Notes: a model not told the origin generated them from the sequence alone. 64,000 nucleotides of DNA from Sphingomonas sabuli (GCF_014352855.1 NZ_CP060697.1:2004001-2068000); one strand, 5' to 3'; positions 9,225 to 22,121 are shown, numbered from the stretch's first letter. Program-made: numbers and translations.

Positions 9225-9434
9225 ATGCTGATGGCTGGCGGCGGCACCCCCGCAAGGGTGCACTACATGGCCGGGACTTTTCGCGTGTTGAGCAGCGGCG
9301 ACCATGTCCTGTGCGCCGTCACCGGCGTTCGGATTCCGCTTCAGGAGTTGAAATATTGGAGCGTCGCCAGGCAGGAAGCCTATGTCGACGCCACGGCCAG
9401 CCTGGCGGGTGAGCAGCGCGCCGGCGCGATCTGA
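9225..9434 (+). CDS. DUF2093 family protein
   Basis: A 69-residue protein starting at ATG 9225, two bases after the xseA stop. The body YMAGTFRVLSSGDHVLCAVTG followed by RIPLQELKYWSVARQEAYVDA is the DUF2093 pattern, a short alphaproteobacterial family usually found next to xseA. The sequence suggests a small beta-rich domain with the conserved Leu-Lys-Tyr-Trp core; there is no signal peptide or membrane helix. Function is unknown. The tight spacing implies cotranscription with xseA. A second ATG six bases later is possible. Confidence 0.88.
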   Translation: MLMAGGGTPARVHYMAGTFRVLSSGDHVLCAVTGVRIPLQELKYWSVARQEAYVDATASLAGEQRAGAI

Positions 9435-9705
9435 ATTCCTTAGCATCGTCCGCTGCTTAGCAGTGGTGCGGGGGCCACAACCCGCACGGTCGGTCGCGAT
9501 CCGACTTAACCAAAGTCAGTAGATTCGCGCCGAAACCCTATGTTGCAATTTTGATACAGCGCGTCGGCATCTTCATTCGTCCCGCTCTGCCGACGTTGCT
9601 TCTCCGACTGGGCATCCCGTATCAGCATCGGTGGATCGGCAGGGTTGAAGCTGCCGCGTCATCGGTCGTGACCAAGGGGTGCGGCCAAAAATGGGGACGA
9701 AATAT

Positions 9706-13053
<3,348 letters not shown>

Positions 13054-13081
13054 GGCTTAAGCCAAGCTACGGTTGAGAATT

Positions 13082-13118
13082 GGGCGGCAGGTCGAAGGAC
13101 CTGCCGCCCTTTTCTTTT
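13082..13118 (+). terminator. Rho-independent terminator after the TonB receptor gene
   Basis: Twelve-base perfect stem GGGCGGCAGGTC / GACCTGCCGCCC with a GAAG tetraloop (13094-13097), followed by TTTTCTTTT at 13110-13118. It ends the receptor transcript before the sulfotransferase gene, so the two are probably separate transcription units. Confidence 0.92.
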
Positions 13119-13193
13119 GGCCACAGGCCACGGTTGGGGCGCGCATACGAACGGATATTTGCTGCACCGCGCGGCCGGCTCCCCTAAGACCTC

Positions 13194-15209
13194 ATGCCAA
13201 TGGCTACCAACCCTCTCGACACGATCACCGCTTCCGCCATCCGTGAGATGATGAGCGCCGCTTCCTCGGGCCGTCTTGACGATGCCGTGCGGACTGCCGA
13301 CGCCGCCCTTGCCAATGGCGGCGACACCGTTGCCCTCAATGCGCTGGTCGGCACGCTCCAGTGTCAGTCCGGCAACCTGGCCGAAGGCGCCCGGCGCCTG
13401 CGGATTGCCAACGCTGCCCGACCCGACGACCCGGTGATCGCGCTCAACCTGGCCACGGCGCTCCTCAACCAGGGCGAGGCCGAAGACGCATTGGCGGTCG
13501 TTCCCGAAAGCCTTGCCAACGCCGATGCCAGCCTGCGCTTGCTCCGGCTGCGCGCCTTTCTGGCGCAGCAGGTCGGCGATTACCCCGCGTCGATTGCGGC
13601 CTACGAGAGATTGGTCGAAATCAATCCGGGCGACGTCGAGGCGCTGAACAACCTCGGCAACAGCCGGCGCAGCAGTGGCGATTTCGACGGTGCGCTCGAC
13701 ATGCTGCGTCGGGCAGCCGAGCTTGACCCCAACGCGCCGCCGATCCGCTTCAACCTCGCCGGCGCGCTGCTCAGCGCAGGCCAGCACAAGGAAGCGGAAG
13801 CCGCCTTCAAGTCCATGGCCGACGACTTCGCCGACGACTGGCGGCCGCACCGCGAACTGCACCTGATCTATCGAATGCTGGGGCAGGAGGAAGCCGCGCT
13901 GGAGGCGATCGAGGAGGCAGTGCGCCGCTCGCCCGATGACATCCAATTGCTGTTGCCGCTCGCCAGCCAGCGGCTCATGGTCCTCGACGTCGAGGGCGCG
14001 CAGGCGGCTTACCGCGAAGTCATCAAGCGCGATCCGGCCAATGCCCCCGCCAACGTCGGCCTCGCCGTCGTGCTCGATGTTTCCAACCGCGATTCTGAAT
14101 TTCCGGCGCTGATCGACGAAGCGACGGCGCGCTCCGTCGACGATTCGGTGCTCAACTTCATCCGCGCGTACGATCATCGCCGGGCCAAGCGCTATCGTGA
14201 AGGTGTCGAGGCGCTCGAACAGGTACCCGACGAGCTCGAAGGCGCCCGTCGCGCGCATCTCTACGGTCAGCTGTGCGAAGGCGCCGGCGAGTATGAAAAG
14301 GCGTGGGCCGCGTTCGAACGCATGAACGAGATCCAGCGCGAGCTGCCGTCACAGCCGGAACTACGCGGGGAGAGCTACCGGGATCTGGTCCGCGCTCGAA
14401 CCGAGGCACTCACCCCGGACGCCGCGGCCCGGTGGACCGATGTCGCGCCCGCTGACGGCCGCCGCGCACCCGCTTTCCTGGTCGGCTTCCCGCGTTCGGG
14501 AACGACGCTCATCGACACCTTCCTGATGGGGCATCCGGACGTCACGGTGCTGGAGGAAGAGCCGTCGCTGGTCGGCGCTGGCCGGATCTTTCCCAATTTC
14601 GACGACATCGTAGAGGCTGGCGTCGACGACGTGCAACGCGCCCGCGACAGCTATTACGAGTTCGTCGATTCTCGCGATGGCGGGGCCTCGCCGGGTAAGC
14701 TGGTGGTCGACAAGAACCCGCTGGCGACCAACACGCTGCCGCTGATCCGGCGGCTGTTTCCCGATGCGCGGATCATCGTTGCGCTGCGCCATCCGTGCGA
14801 TGTCGTGCTCAGCTGCTTTGCGACCAACTTCAAGCTCAATGACGGCATGGCCAATTTCGTCCGTCTCGACACGACCGCGGAGCTGTACGACCTGACTTTC
14901 GCGCATCTGGAAAAGGTGCGCGAATTGCTGCCCATGCCGATGCACATGATCAAGTACGAAGCGCTGGTGGCCGATCCGGAAGCCGAGCTTCGCGCGCTGG
15001 TCGAGTTCGTCGGGCTGGATTGGCACGATGGTTTGGTCGATCACCAGAAGACGGCGCGCGAGCGCGGACGCATCAAGACCGCCAGCTACGCGCAAGTGGT
15101 CGAGCCGATCTATTCCCGCTCCACCGGCCGCTGGGAAAATTTCCGCGAGCAGATGGCGCCGGTGCTGCCCGTTCTGCAGCCCTGGATCGACAAGTTCGGA
15201 TACGCCTGA
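13194..15209 (+). CDS. TPR-repeat sulfotransferase
   Basis: A 671-residue cytoplasmic-looking protein with no signal peptide. Residues ~10-390 are tetratricopeptide repeats; a clear unit is GDVEALNNLGNSRRSSGDFD followed by GALDMLRRAAELDPNAPPIR. The C-terminal third is a PAPS-dependent sulfotransferase. The 5'-phosphosulfate loop FLVGFPRSGTTLIDTFL lies at about residue 425-441, and the 3'-phosphate site RIIVALRHPCDVVLSCF at about 526. Family members move sulfate from PAPS to a hydroxyl or amine. It heads a run of three TPR-fused enzymes; the next gene starts 34 bases on. Starts at 13194 and 13200 are both possible and lack a clear ribosome-binding site. The substrate is unknown. Confidence 0.9.
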   Translation: MPMATNPLDTITASAIREMMSAASSGRLDDAVRTADAALANGGDTVALNALVGTLQCQSGNLAEGARRLRIANAARPDDPVIALNLATALLNQGEAEDALAVVPESLANADASLRLLRLRAFLAQQVGDYPASIAAYERLVEINPGDVEALNNLGNSRRSSGDFDGALDMLRRAAELDPNAPPIRFNLAGALLSAGQHKEAEAAFKSMADDFADDWRPHRELHLIYRMLGQEEAALEAIEEAVRRSPDDIQLLLPLASQRLMVLDVEGAQAAYREVIKRDPANAPANVGLAVVLDVSNRDSEFPALIDEATARSVDDSVLNFIRAYDHRRAKRYREGVEALEQVPDELEGARRAHLYGQLCEGAGEYEKAWAAFERMNEIQRELPSQPELRGESYRDLVRARTEALTPDAAARWTDVAPADGRRAPAFLVGFPRSGTTLIDTFLMGHPDVTVLEEEPSLVGAGRIFPNFDDIVEAGVDDVQRARDSYYEFVDSRDGGASPGKLVVDKNPLATNTLPLIRRLFPDARIIVALRHPCDVVLSCFATNFKLNDGMANFVRLDTTAELYDLTFAHLEKVRELLPMPMHMIKYEALVADPEAELRALVEFVGLDWHDGLVDHQKTARERGRIKTASYAQVVEPIYSRSTGRWENFREQMAPVLPVLQPWIDKFGYA

Positions 15210-15243
15210 TGCCTGCAGGCGCGACAGTATCGTTGCGGCGGCG

Positions 15244-16410
15244 ATGACCGGCGAGGCCCAGTCTCCCCGGGATATTGCCGCAGCCGCGGACCGCGCCGCT
15301 GCGGGCGGCAATCTTGCCGAAGCCCGCTCTTTGCTCGCTCAAGCGGCGGGCGCACAAGGCGACGACGCTGGCTTGTGGCTTCGCCTGGCCGCCATTTGCC
15401 GGGCGCTACGCGATTTCCCCGCTGCCCTGGACGCAACGCACCGCGCGTTGGCAATCGCGCCACTCGACTTCACGGCGCTGATGCTTCGGGCCACCCTGCT
15501 CGACCGCGCAGATCCGGCCACTGCGGATGAAGCGTGGGAGCAGGCGCTGGCCCAAAGGCCGCCCGGCGACCTGCCGCCGCAATTGGAAGCCGTGCTCAGG
15601 CAAGGCGAGGCGCGAGTCCGCGACCGTCAGGCGCAGCAGGACGAGCGCCTGCGCGCCGCAGCCGCCGACGCGGAAATGCGCGCAACCCCCGACGAGAAGG
15701 CGCGGATCGACCGTTTCCGTACCAATGCGCTGCGGCAGACCCGGCCCTATCACAGCGAACCGACGCACTTTCACTTCCCGGGCCTGCGCGAATTCGAATT
15801 TCACCCTCGCTCGGCCTTCCCCTGGCTGTCCGAGCTTGAGGCAGCGACTGGCGACATCGCCGCCGAGTTGAAAGCCCTGCTGGCGGCGGAGCGGGCTGAT
15901 TTGGTGCCGTATGTTCAATACGATGCGCACGCGCCGCTCAATCAGTGGCGGGATCTCAATCACAATACCGACTGGTCGGCGATCCACCTGCTGCAGAACG
16001 GCGGTGCGATCGAAGCCCATGCGGAGGCGTGTCCGGTCACCATCGCGACTCTCGCCAGGTGCGGTCAGGCCCAGATCCCCGGTCGCTCTCCCAATGCGAT
16101 GTTTTCCCTGCTTGCGCCGCGCACCACCATCCCCGCGCATGTCGGGGTGAACAATGCCCGGCTGGTATGCCATTTGCCGCTGATCGTGCCGGAGGGCTGC
16201 TGGTTCCGGGTCGGCGCCGACAAGCGCTTCTGGAAGGAAGGCGAGGCGATGGTGTTCGACGACACCATCGAGCATGAAGCCAGCAACCCCAGCGACGAGC
16301 TTCGCGTGGTCCTGATCTTCGACGTCTGGCATCCCGACCTTTCGCCGGTGGAGCGCGATGCCGTGGCGGCGATGCTGGCGATCAGCAGCGGCGGCCAATC
16401 CGGCCTATGA
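15244..16410 (+). CDS. TPR-fused aspartyl/asparaginyl beta-hydroxylase-type dioxygenase
   Basis: A 388-residue protein. Residues ~1-110 are TPR-like helices. The C-terminal ~200 residues are an Asp/Asn beta-hydroxylase (AspH) domain, a 2-oxoglutarate/Fe(II) dioxygenase. The typical series is present: FSLLAPRTTIPAHVGVNNAR, then RLVCHLPLIVP, RVGADKRFWKEGEAMVFDDT and IEHEASN, ending VLIFDVWHP. The two metal His residues (PAHVG, IEHEA) and the Arg that holds 2-oxoglutarate are there; AspH lacks the usual acidic ligand, so its absence is normal. Mammalian AspH hydroxylates EGF domains, while bacterial targets are mostly unknown. The stop overlaps the next ATG as ATGA. Confidence 0.9.
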   Translation: MTGEAQSPRDIAAAADRAAAGGNLAEARSLLAQAAGAQGDDAGLWLRLAAICRALRDFPAALDATHRALAIAPLDFTALMLRATLLDRADPATADEAWEQALAQRPPGDLPPQLEAVLRQGEARVRDRQAQQDERLRAAAADAEMRATPDEKARIDRFRTNALRQTRPYHSEPTHFHFPGLREFEFHPRSAFPWLSELEAATGDIAAELKALLAAERADLVPYVQYDAHAPLNQWRDLNHNTDWSAIHLLQNGGAIEAHAEACPVTIATLARCGQAQIPGRSPNAMFSLLAPRTTIPAHVGVNNARLVCHLPLIVPEGCWFRVGADKRFWKEGEAMVFDDTIEHEASNPSDELRVVLIFDVWHPDLSPVERDAVAAMLAISSGGQSGL

Positions 16411-17900
16411 GCGGCGCTGCCGGGCACCAGCAACGCGACCCGGACGCCCTGGAAGATATGGCTCGTGCGGCGCTGGCCAGCGGCACGGAGGAACAGGCGC
16501 TGGAGGCGCTTGCACCAGCAGCGCAAGCCTCCGGCAGTTCACGGCTGTGGCAGTGGACGGGCCTGCTGCAGCGGGCGATCGACGATCACGGCGCGGCGCT
16601 ACGCTCGTTCGAGCAGGCGGCGGCGCTAGACCCGAACGACGCCGGCATTGCGCACGGCCGTGCCCGGGTCGCGCTGGAGGCGGGCGTTCCGGCGACGGAC
16701 CTGTTCCTGCAGGCGTTGCGTCTGTCGCCCGGCGCGCCCGACATCCTGCTGGGCTTTGCCGCGGCGCGCCTGGCGGATGGCGATGGCGAAGCTGCGGTGC
16801 GCGACCTTGAACGGATGCTGGCCGCGCAACCCTTATGGCTGGCGGGGCACCAGCAACTGGCACAGCTGCGCGCGATGCTCGGCCGGAAAGCGGACTATGC
16901 GGCCTCGCTTGACGCTGCGCTGGCCGCGCAGCCTGCCGCTCAGCCCTTGTGGGTCACGCTGTTCGACCTTGCGATCAAGTCCGACGATTTCGCCCGGCTC
17001 GATGTTGCGGTGAAGCGGGCAGGCGCGGCCGGCGTGCCGGAAGCCCTAACCTTGCCATACGCAGCCATCGCCGCGAGCGAGGGCGGCGAGACTGCGCAGG
17101 CCGACGCGCTGTTCGCCCGCATTCCGATGGGACCGTCCGATCCGCTGGGCCTGTGGCGCGTGCGGCACCTGTTGCGGACCGGGCGTGCGGACCAGGCGCT
17201 GGCGGCGATCGACGCCGGGCTGGCGAGCCCCGCGGCGTCCGGTTTCTGGCCTTACGCGAGCATAGCGTGGCGGCTGACGAACGATCCGCGTGCGGACTGG
17301 CTCGAAGGCGACGCCCGCTTGGTCCGCACCGCCGACCTCCCATTCGCGCTGGGAGAGCTTGCCGCGCTCGCGGCGCGGCTCCGCTCGCTGCATGTCGCCA
17401 AGGCCGAATATCTCGATCAGTCGGTGCGGGGCGGGACCCAGACTGACGGGCCGCTGTTCAGCCGGATCGATCCGGAAATCCGCACCCTGCGCGCCAAGGT
17501 CGTCGCGGCTGTCGAGACCTATGTCGCGGCCTTGCCGGCCCCTGATCCTGCGCATCCGCTCCTCGGTCGGCGCCGCGAACGGCCAATACGTTTTTCGGGC
17601 AGCTGGTCGGTCCGGCTGCGCGCGTCCGGACGGCACGTCAGCCATGTCCACCCGCAGGGTTGGATCAGCTCCGCTTTCTACGTTGCCCTTCCGCCGGGCC
17701 TTGGCGGGGAGGGCAAGGCGGGATGGCTGACCCTTGGCGCGCCGCCGGACGAAGTGGGCGTGCAATTGCCGCCGACTCGCGCAATCGAGCCGGTTGCGGG
17801 GCGCCTGGCGCTGTTCCCGTCGTGGATGTGGCACGGCACCGTTCCGTTCGAGGACGGGGAGCGGCTCACGGTGGCGTTCGATGTTCGCCCGCCGACCTGA
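16407..17900 (+). CDS. TPR-fused putative 2OG-Fe(II) oxygenase
   Basis: A 497-residue protein. Residues ~15-290 are degenerate TPR helices. The C-terminal ~200 residues match the putative 2OG-Fe(II) oxygenase family (PF13759-like). GGTQTDGPLF lies upstream, SWSVRLRASGRHVSHVHPQG supplies the first iron His, and FPSWMWHGTVPF with ERLTVAFDV supply the second His and the 2-oxoglutarate Arg. It is coupled to the AspH-like gene by an ATGA overlap, so the sulfotransferase and two dioxygenases form an operon. Some related phytanoyl/prolyl-type oxygenases act on proteins, but the substrate here cannot be read from the sequence. No signal peptide is seen. Confidence 0.85.
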   Translation: MSGAAGHQQRDPDALEDMARAALASGTEEQALEALAPAAQASGSSRLWQWTGLLQRAIDDHGAALRSFEQAAALDPNDAGIAHGRARVALEAGVPATDLFLQALRLSPGAPDILLGFAAARLADGDGEAAVRDLERMLAAQPLWLAGHQQLAQLRAMLGRKADYAASLDAALAAQPAAQPLWVTLFDLAIKSDDFARLDVAVKRAGAAGVPEALTLPYAAIAASEGGETAQADALFARIPMGPSDPLGLWRVRHLLRTGRADQALAAIDAGLASPAASGFWPYASIAWRLTNDPRADWLEGDARLVRTADLPFALGELAALAARLRSLHVAKAEYLDQSVRGGTQTDGPLFSRIDPEIRTLRAKVVAAVETYVAALPAPDPAHPLLGRRRERPIRFSGSWSVRLRASGRHVSHVHPQGWISSAFYVALPPGLGGEGKAGWLTLGAPPDEVGVQLPPTRAIEPVAGRLALFPSWMWHGTVPFEDGERLTVAFDVRPPT

Positions 17901-17909
17901 TTCCGCCGC

Positions 17910-17938
17910 TTGTCGAAAGCCCGCTTGACATGTATGAT
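17910..17938 (+). promoter_or_regulatory. Sigma70-type promoter for the small secreted protein gene
   Basis: TTGTCG (-35, 17910-17915), a 17-base spacer, and TATGAT (-10, 17933-17938), ending 45 bases before the ATG at 17984. A TTGACA at 17925-17930 is also present but has no good -10 at the right distance. Confidence 0.6.
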
Positions 17939-17983
17939 GTTCGCCGTCGAATCCCATTCAAGTGCATGAATTGGAGTGATTTT

Positions 17984-18244
17984 ATGAACCGTCTCGCTAT
18001 GATTGCAGTGGCTTCCGTGATGGCAGCGATCCCCGCATCCGCGTTCGCCCAGACGACGGCCGCACAGCCGCAGGCCGCGCGCGATCCCGGCGATCAGGTC
18101 ATTTGCGAAAAACAGGAAGTCATCGGCAGCCGGTTGGCGACCAAGAAGGTCTGCATGACCCGCAAGCAGTGGGCCGAACGCCAGCTCGCCGATCGCCAGG
18201 CGGTCGAAAAGAACCAGACGCAGGTTTACGTCCGCGGCCAGTAA
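17984..18244 (+). CDS. Small secreted hypothetical protein
   Basis: An 86-residue protein with a clean Sec signal peptide (MNRLAMIAVASVMAAIPASA, cleavage after FAQ near residue 23). The mature part is about 60 residues, with two cysteines (VICEKQEVIGSRLATKKVCM) about 16 apart that could form a disulfide, followed by TRKQWAERQLADRQAVEKNQ. This resembles small periplasmic proteins common in sphingomonads that carry a C..........C followed by TRxxW. GGAG lies about seven bases before the ATG. The frame is open far upstream, but only because the 2OG oxygenase region is GC-rich. It has its own promoter. Function unknown. Confidence 0.82.
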   Translation: MNRLAMIAVASVMAAIPASAFAQTTAAQPQAARDPGDQVICEKQEVIGSRLATKKVCMTRKQWAERQLADRQAVEKNQTQVYVRGQ

Positions 18245-18265
18245 TCGCAGCGGTAGTGCCGGACT

Positions 18266-18300
18266 CTAGCCAGGCAGCGGCGCGAGCCGCCCTGCGCTAG
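18266..18300. terminator. GC-rich hairpin between convergent genes, possible terminator
   Basis: CTAGC (18266-18270) pairs with GCTAG (18296-18300), and the inner arms GGCAGCGGC and GCCGCCCTGC pair imperfectly. It lies between the ends of the small secreted protein gene and clpB. There is no clear T-run on either side, so termination is only possible. Confidence 0.35.
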
Positions 18301-18309
18301 CCCGGCGCC

Positions 18310-20913
18310 TTATTCGGCGGCTTCGCTCAGCTTGCCTACCGGCTCCAGCTTCAATTGACCGTCGCCTTCGTCGACACGCACCGTGTCGCCGTCCTTGACC
18401 GTGCCCGACAGGATCGCGTCGGCCAGCGGGTCCTGCAAGTATTTCTGCACCGCGCGCTTCAGCGGTCGCGCGCCATAGACCGGGTCGTAGCCGACGCGGC
18501 CCAGCCAGTCGCGGGCCGCAGCGCTCAGGTCGATGCGGATCTTGCGGTCCTCCAACAGCTTTTGCAGCCGGCCGACCTGGATATCGACGATCGGTCCCAT
18601 GTGCGCCGCGCCAAGGCGGTGGAAGAGGATGATCTCGTCCAGCCGGTTGAGGAATTCCGGCCGGAAGTGCGCGCGCACCACTTCCATCACCTGCGGCTCG
18701 ACCTTGTCCGCCGCTTCGTCCTCGCCCAGCCCGGCCAGATATTGCGAACCCAGGTTCGAGGTCAGGATGATGATCGTATTGGTGAAATCGACCGTGCGGC
18801 CCTGGCCGTCCGTCAGGCGGCCGTCGTCGAGCACCTGTAGCAGCACGTTGAAGACGTCGGCGTGGGCTTTCTCGACCTCGTCGAACAGCACCACCTGATA
18901 GGGCCGCCGCCGGATCGCCTCGGTCAGCACACCGCCTTCGTCATAGCCGACGTAGCCTGGCGGCGCGCCGATCAGCCGCGCGACCGCATGCTTTTCCATG
19001 AACTCCGACATGTCGATGCGGACCATCGCGGTCGAATCGTCGAACAGGAATTCCGCCAGCGCCTTGGTCAGCTCGGTCTTGCCGACGCCGGTGGGGCCAA
19101 GGAACAGGAAGGATCCGAGCGGCCGGTTGGGGTCCTGCAGGCCGGCGCGCGCGCGGCGCACGGCAGCCGAAACCGCCTTCACCGCATCCGCCTGACCGAT
19201 GACCCGCGCGCCGATGGCGGATTCCATCTGCATCAGCTTGTCGCGTTCGCCCTCCATCATCCGTTCGACCGGAATCCCGGTCCAGCGGCTGACGACGGCG
19301 GCGATGTCCTGGTCGGTGACCTCCTCGCGCAGCATGGCGCCTTCGGAGGCGGCCTGCGCATCCGACAGCTGTTTTTCCAGCTTGGGGATCTCGCCGTATT
19401 GGAGCTCGCCGGCCTTGGCGAGGTCGCCGCCGCGCTGCGCCTGCTCAAGCTCGATCCGGGCAGCGTCGAGCTGTTCCTTGATCTTGGCTTCGCCGGCGAT
19501 CTTTTCCTTCTCGGCCTGCCAGCGCTGAGTCAGTCCGGCGGACTGCTCCTCAAGGTTGGCGAGGTCCTTTTCGATCTTCTCGAGCCGTTCCTGCGACGCG
19601 GCGTCGCTTTCCTTCTTCAGCGCCTCGCGCTCGATCTTCAGCTGGATGATCCGCCGGTCGAGATTCTCGATCTCCTCAGGCTTGGATTCGACCTCCATCC
19701 GGATTCGGCTGGCGGCCTCGTCCATCAGGTCGATCGCCTTGTCGGGCAGAAAGCGGTCGGTGATGTAGCGGTTGCTGAGCGTGGCCGCGGCAACGATCGC
19801 CGCGTCGGTGATGCGCACGCCGTGGTGAAGCTCGTATTTTTCCTTCAGCCCGCGGAGGATAGAAATGGTGTCGGGCACGGTCGGTTCGCCGACAAACACC
19901 GGTTGGAAGCGCCGCTCCAGCGCCGCGTCCTTTTCGACGTGCTTGCGATATTCGTCGAGCGTGGTCGCGCCGATGACGTGCAACTCGCCGCGCGACAGCG
20001 CCGGCTTGAGCAGATTGCCGGCGTCCATTGCGCCTTCGGCCTTCCCGGCGCCGACCAGCGTGTGCATCTCGTCGATGAACAGGATGATCTGCCCGTCCGA
20101 CTGCTTGACCTCGTCGATCACGCCCTTGAGCCGCTCTTCGAACTCGCCGCGATATTTCGCACCGGCGATGAGCGAGCCCATGTCGAGGCTGAGCAGCTTG
20201 CGATCCTTGAGCCCGTCGGGAACGTCGCCGTTGGCGATGCGCACGGCGAGACCTTCGGCGATGGCGGTCTTGCCTACGCCGGGTTCGCCGATCAGCACGG
20301 GATTGTTCTTGGTCCGGCGTGCCAGCACCTGGATGGTGCGGCGGATTTCCTCGTCGCGGCCGATGACCGGGTCCAGCTTGCCGTCGCGGGCCGCGGCGGT
20401 GAGGTCGCGGGTGTAGCGCTTGAGCGCGTCGTAGCGGTCCTCCGAACTTTGCGTGTCCGCGGTGCGGCCGCCGCGCAGCTTCTCGATCGCGGCGTTGAGG
20501 GCCTGCGGCTTCACGCCCGCCCGCTCCAACGCGGCGGCGACATCGGTGCCCTTGGCCAGCGTCATCGCCAGCAGCAGCCGTTCCACCGTCACATATTGAT
20601 CGCCCGCCTTCTTCGCGACCTGCTCGGCCTGGTCGAGCACGCGGATGGTATCGCCGTCGAGCGCGGGGGCGGACGTCGCGCCCGACCCGGTCACGGCGGG
20701 CACTTTTGCCACCAGCGCATCGACGTCGCGACGCGCGGCCTGCGCGTCGCCGCCCGCCGCCTGGATCAATCCCGCGGCCATGCCCTGATCGTCGTCAAGC
20801 AAGGCCTTGAGCAGGTGCGCCGGCGCGATCCGCTGGTGATGTTCGCGAACGGCGATCGTCTGCGCGGCCTGCAGGAAGCCCCGAGTGCGTTCGGTCAGTT
20901 TTTCAAAGTCCAT
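18310..20913 (-). CDS. clpB: ATP-dependent disaggregase ClpB
   Basis: An 867-residue Hsp100 chaperone that rescues aggregated proteins with DnaK. The order is complete. A Clp N-domain begins [21 protein letters not shown]1 has Walker [10 protein letters not shown] and ends with the middle coiled coil (residues ~400-525, Glu/Lys-rich, the ClpB hallmark missing from ClpA). NBD2 has [14 protein letters not shown] and arginine-finger region LNRLDEII. The start at 20913 matches the family N-terminus. A perfect inverted repeat sits 30 bases upstream of the ATG and may be an operator; I do not see a convincing sigma32 promoter. Confidence 0.97.
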   Translation of the reverse strand: MDFEKLTERTRGFLQAAQTIAVREHHQRIAPAHLLKALLDDDQGMAAGLIQAAGGDAQAARRDVDALVAKVPAVTGSGATSAPALDGDTIRVLDQAEQVAKKAGDQYVTVERLLLAMTLAKGTDVAAALERAGVKPQALNAAIEKLRGGRTADTQSSEDRYDALKRYTRDLTAAARDGKLDPVIGRDEEIRRTIQVLARRTKNNPVLIGEPGVGKTAIAEGLAVRIANGDVPDGLKDRKLLSLDMGSLIAGAKYRGEFEERLKGVIDEVKQSDGQIILFIDEMHTLVGAGKAEGAMDAGNLLKPALSRGELHVIGATTLDEYRKHVEKDAALERRFQPVFVGEPTVPDTISILRGLKEKYELHHGVRITDAAIVAAATLSNRYITDRFLPDKAIDLMDEAASRIRMEVESKPEEIENLDRRIIQLKIEREALKKESDAASQERLEKIEKDLANLEEQSAGLTQRWQAEKEKIAGEAKIKEQLDAARIELEQAQRGGDLAKAGELQYGEIPKLEKQLSDAQAASEGAMLREEVTDQDIAAVVSRWTGIPVERMMEGERDKLMQMESAIGARVIGQADAVKAVSAAVRRARAGLQDPNRPLGSFLFLGPTGVGKTELTKALAEFLFDDSTAMVRIDMSEFMEKHAVARLIGAPPGYVGYDEGGVLTEAIRRRPYQVVLFDEVEKAHADVFNVLLQVLDDGRLTDGQGRTVDFTNTIIILTSNLGSQYLAGLGEDEAADKVEPQVMEVVRAHFRPEFLNRLDEIILFHRLGAAHMGPIVDIQVGRLQKLLEDRKIRIDLSAAARDWLGRVGYDPVYGARPLKRAVQKYLQDPLADAILSGTVKDGDTVRVDEGDGQLKLEPVGKLSEAAE

Positions 20914-20942
20914 GCCAGTCCCTCACTTACCGGCCATGTGGT

Positions 20943-20960
20943 GTGTTACCGCTATAACAC
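20943..20960. promoter_or_regulatory. Inverted repeat GTGTTA-N6-TAACAC upstream of clpB
   Basis: Perfect six-base arms GTGTTA (20943-20948) and TAACAC (20955-20960) around CCGCTA. It lies between the stop of the M15-like peptidase gene and the clpB start, in the space where a clpB promoter should be. The size and symmetry suit a LacI- or TetR-type dimer, but no regulator gene is next to it. Confidence 0.5.
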
Positions 20961-20969
20961 AAGTGCGGC

Positions 20970-21752
20970 TCATTGGACGGGTGCCGGTTGCACCGGCTGC
21001 GGCGATTGCGGTTGCAACTGCGGCTGCGGCTGCGGCTGCGGCTGCGGCTGCGGCTGCGGCTGGACCGGCGGCTGTGCCAGCGGAACCTGCGACAAAGGCT
21101 GGCCGACGTTGCCGGCATCCTTGTCGCGGACGATCGGCGGGCAGGCGGCGGACAGCGCCGGGTCGATACCCCAGCGCCGGTAGCCCATCGAATCGACGTG
21201 GAAACGGATGAACGGATAAAAGCCCAAGCCCACGTCATAGGCCTTTCCGCGCCGGTTATGGATCGTGCACAGCCGTTCCATCAACACCGCCCGCGGCAGT
21301 TCGTGCACCGGCACCATGTCGATCGCGTAAAAGCCAAGGTGGGCGCTCGCCCGCGCTCCTCCGGCGCAGGTGTTGAGCAACGGATTGCGATAAGCGGAGA
21401 CGGCCTCGACCCCGCCGACCGCCGGCACCACCACCTCGCGGATATAGCGCAAGGTCTGCACGACGTGCGGCCATTCGCTGGTCGGAGGGACCTGGAAGGC
21501 CGGCTGCCCGCAGCGCTGCCAGTCGCTGGCCGTGCGGATGACCTGCCATGTCGGCAGAACGTCGGCGACGCCCGCATCTTCCAGATAGCGGTTGAGCGCC
21601 GCGACCTCGATCGGGTTGCGCGGCGAGGCCATGTACCAGCCGCGATATCCCGGCTCGTCCTGTCCGGCAGTCACATAACGCTCGGTCGGGTTGTAGGTCT
21701 GGGCGGAAACGCCGGACGACAAGGCGGCGGCAAGCAGCAGGAAACAACGCAT
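20970..21752 (-). CDS. Secreted M15A-like (D-Ala-D-Ala carboxypeptidase-type) protein with Pro-Gln tail
   Basis: A 260-residue protein with a Sec signal peptide (MRCFLLLAAALSSGVSAQ). The central domain shows the peptidase M15 zinc pattern: SAYRNPLLN, then ASAHLGFYAIDMVP with His and Asp seven apart, and a later FHVD. Family relatives cleave D-Ala-D-Ala bonds in peptidoglycan or are linked to cell-wall remodelling. The last ~35 residues are a (Pro-Gln)n tail encoded by a six-base tandem repeat; its length may vary. It starts at 21752, divergent from the PHA-region gene. Substrate and activity are inferred only. Confidence 0.8.
   Translation of the reverse strand: MRCFLLLAAALSSGVSAQTYNPTERYVTAGQDEPGYRGWYMASPRNPIEVAALNRYLEDAGVADVLPTWQVIRTASDWQRCGQPAFQVPPTSEWPHVVQTLRYIREVVVPAVGGVEAVSAYRNPLLNTCAGGARASAHLGFYAIDMVPVHELPRAVLMERLCTIHNRRGKAYDVGLGFYPFIRFHVDSMGYRRWGIDPALSAACPPIVRDKDAGNVGQPLSQVPLAQPPVQPQPQPQPQPQPQPQLQPQSPQPVQPAPVQ
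21021..21062 (-). repeat. (CGGCTG)7 tandem hexanucleotide encoding Pro-Gln repeats
   Basis: Seven perfect CGGCTG units, flanked by degenerate copies, read as CAGCCG on the coding strand of the M15-like gene. Each copy gained or lost adds or removes Gln-Pro without a frameshift. Confidence 0.95.
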
Positions 21753-21803
21753 CGCCGCTCACCCTACTTGAAAAGCGCCCCCGTGCCAGCCACACCTATC
21801 CGC

Positions 21804-22121
21804 ATGGCCCAACCGATCGACGTCGACCTGCCCCACAAGCTGGGCAAAGAAGAAGCCAAGCGCCGCATCGGCGGGAACATCCACAAGCTGCACGACCAGA
21901 TCCCGGGCGGCGCTAACGTCCAGTCGCGCTGGGAAGGCGACACGATAAAGCTGGCGGTGGCGGCGATGGGTGACACCATAAATGCCGACATCACCGTCCA
22001 GGAATCGAACGTGCACTGCCATTTCGAGCTGCCCGGCCTGCTCGGTATGTTTGCCGGGCCGATCGCGGCGATGCTCAAGGCGAAGGGCGGCGACCTGCTG
22101 CTTGAGGACAAGCGCAGCTGA
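21804..22121 (+). CDS. Polyhydroxyalkanoic acid system family protein
   Basis: A 105-residue protein matching the PHA granule-region family (PF09650-like). It begins with a beta strand and the LPHKLGKEEAKRRI helix, then VQSRWEGDTIKLAVAAMGDT and ITVQESNVHCHFELPGLLGM, ending in a Gly/Leu helix and a short charged tail. The family was named for genes near PHA synthase loci, but many members, like this one, lie elsewhere and have no proven role. There is no signal peptide. It is coupled to the downstream ferredoxin reductase by a TGATG one-base overlap. Confidence 0.82.
   Translation: MAQPIDVDLPHKLGKEEAKRRIGGNIHKLHDQIPGGANVQSRWEGDTIKLAVAAMGDTINADITVQESNVHCHFELPGLLGMFAGPIAAMLKAKGGDLLLEDKRS

Noticed and set aside
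18862..21183. 773-residue open frame antisense to clpB
   Set aside because: ClpB carries both Walker motifs and its full length; the opposite frame is a GC shadow.
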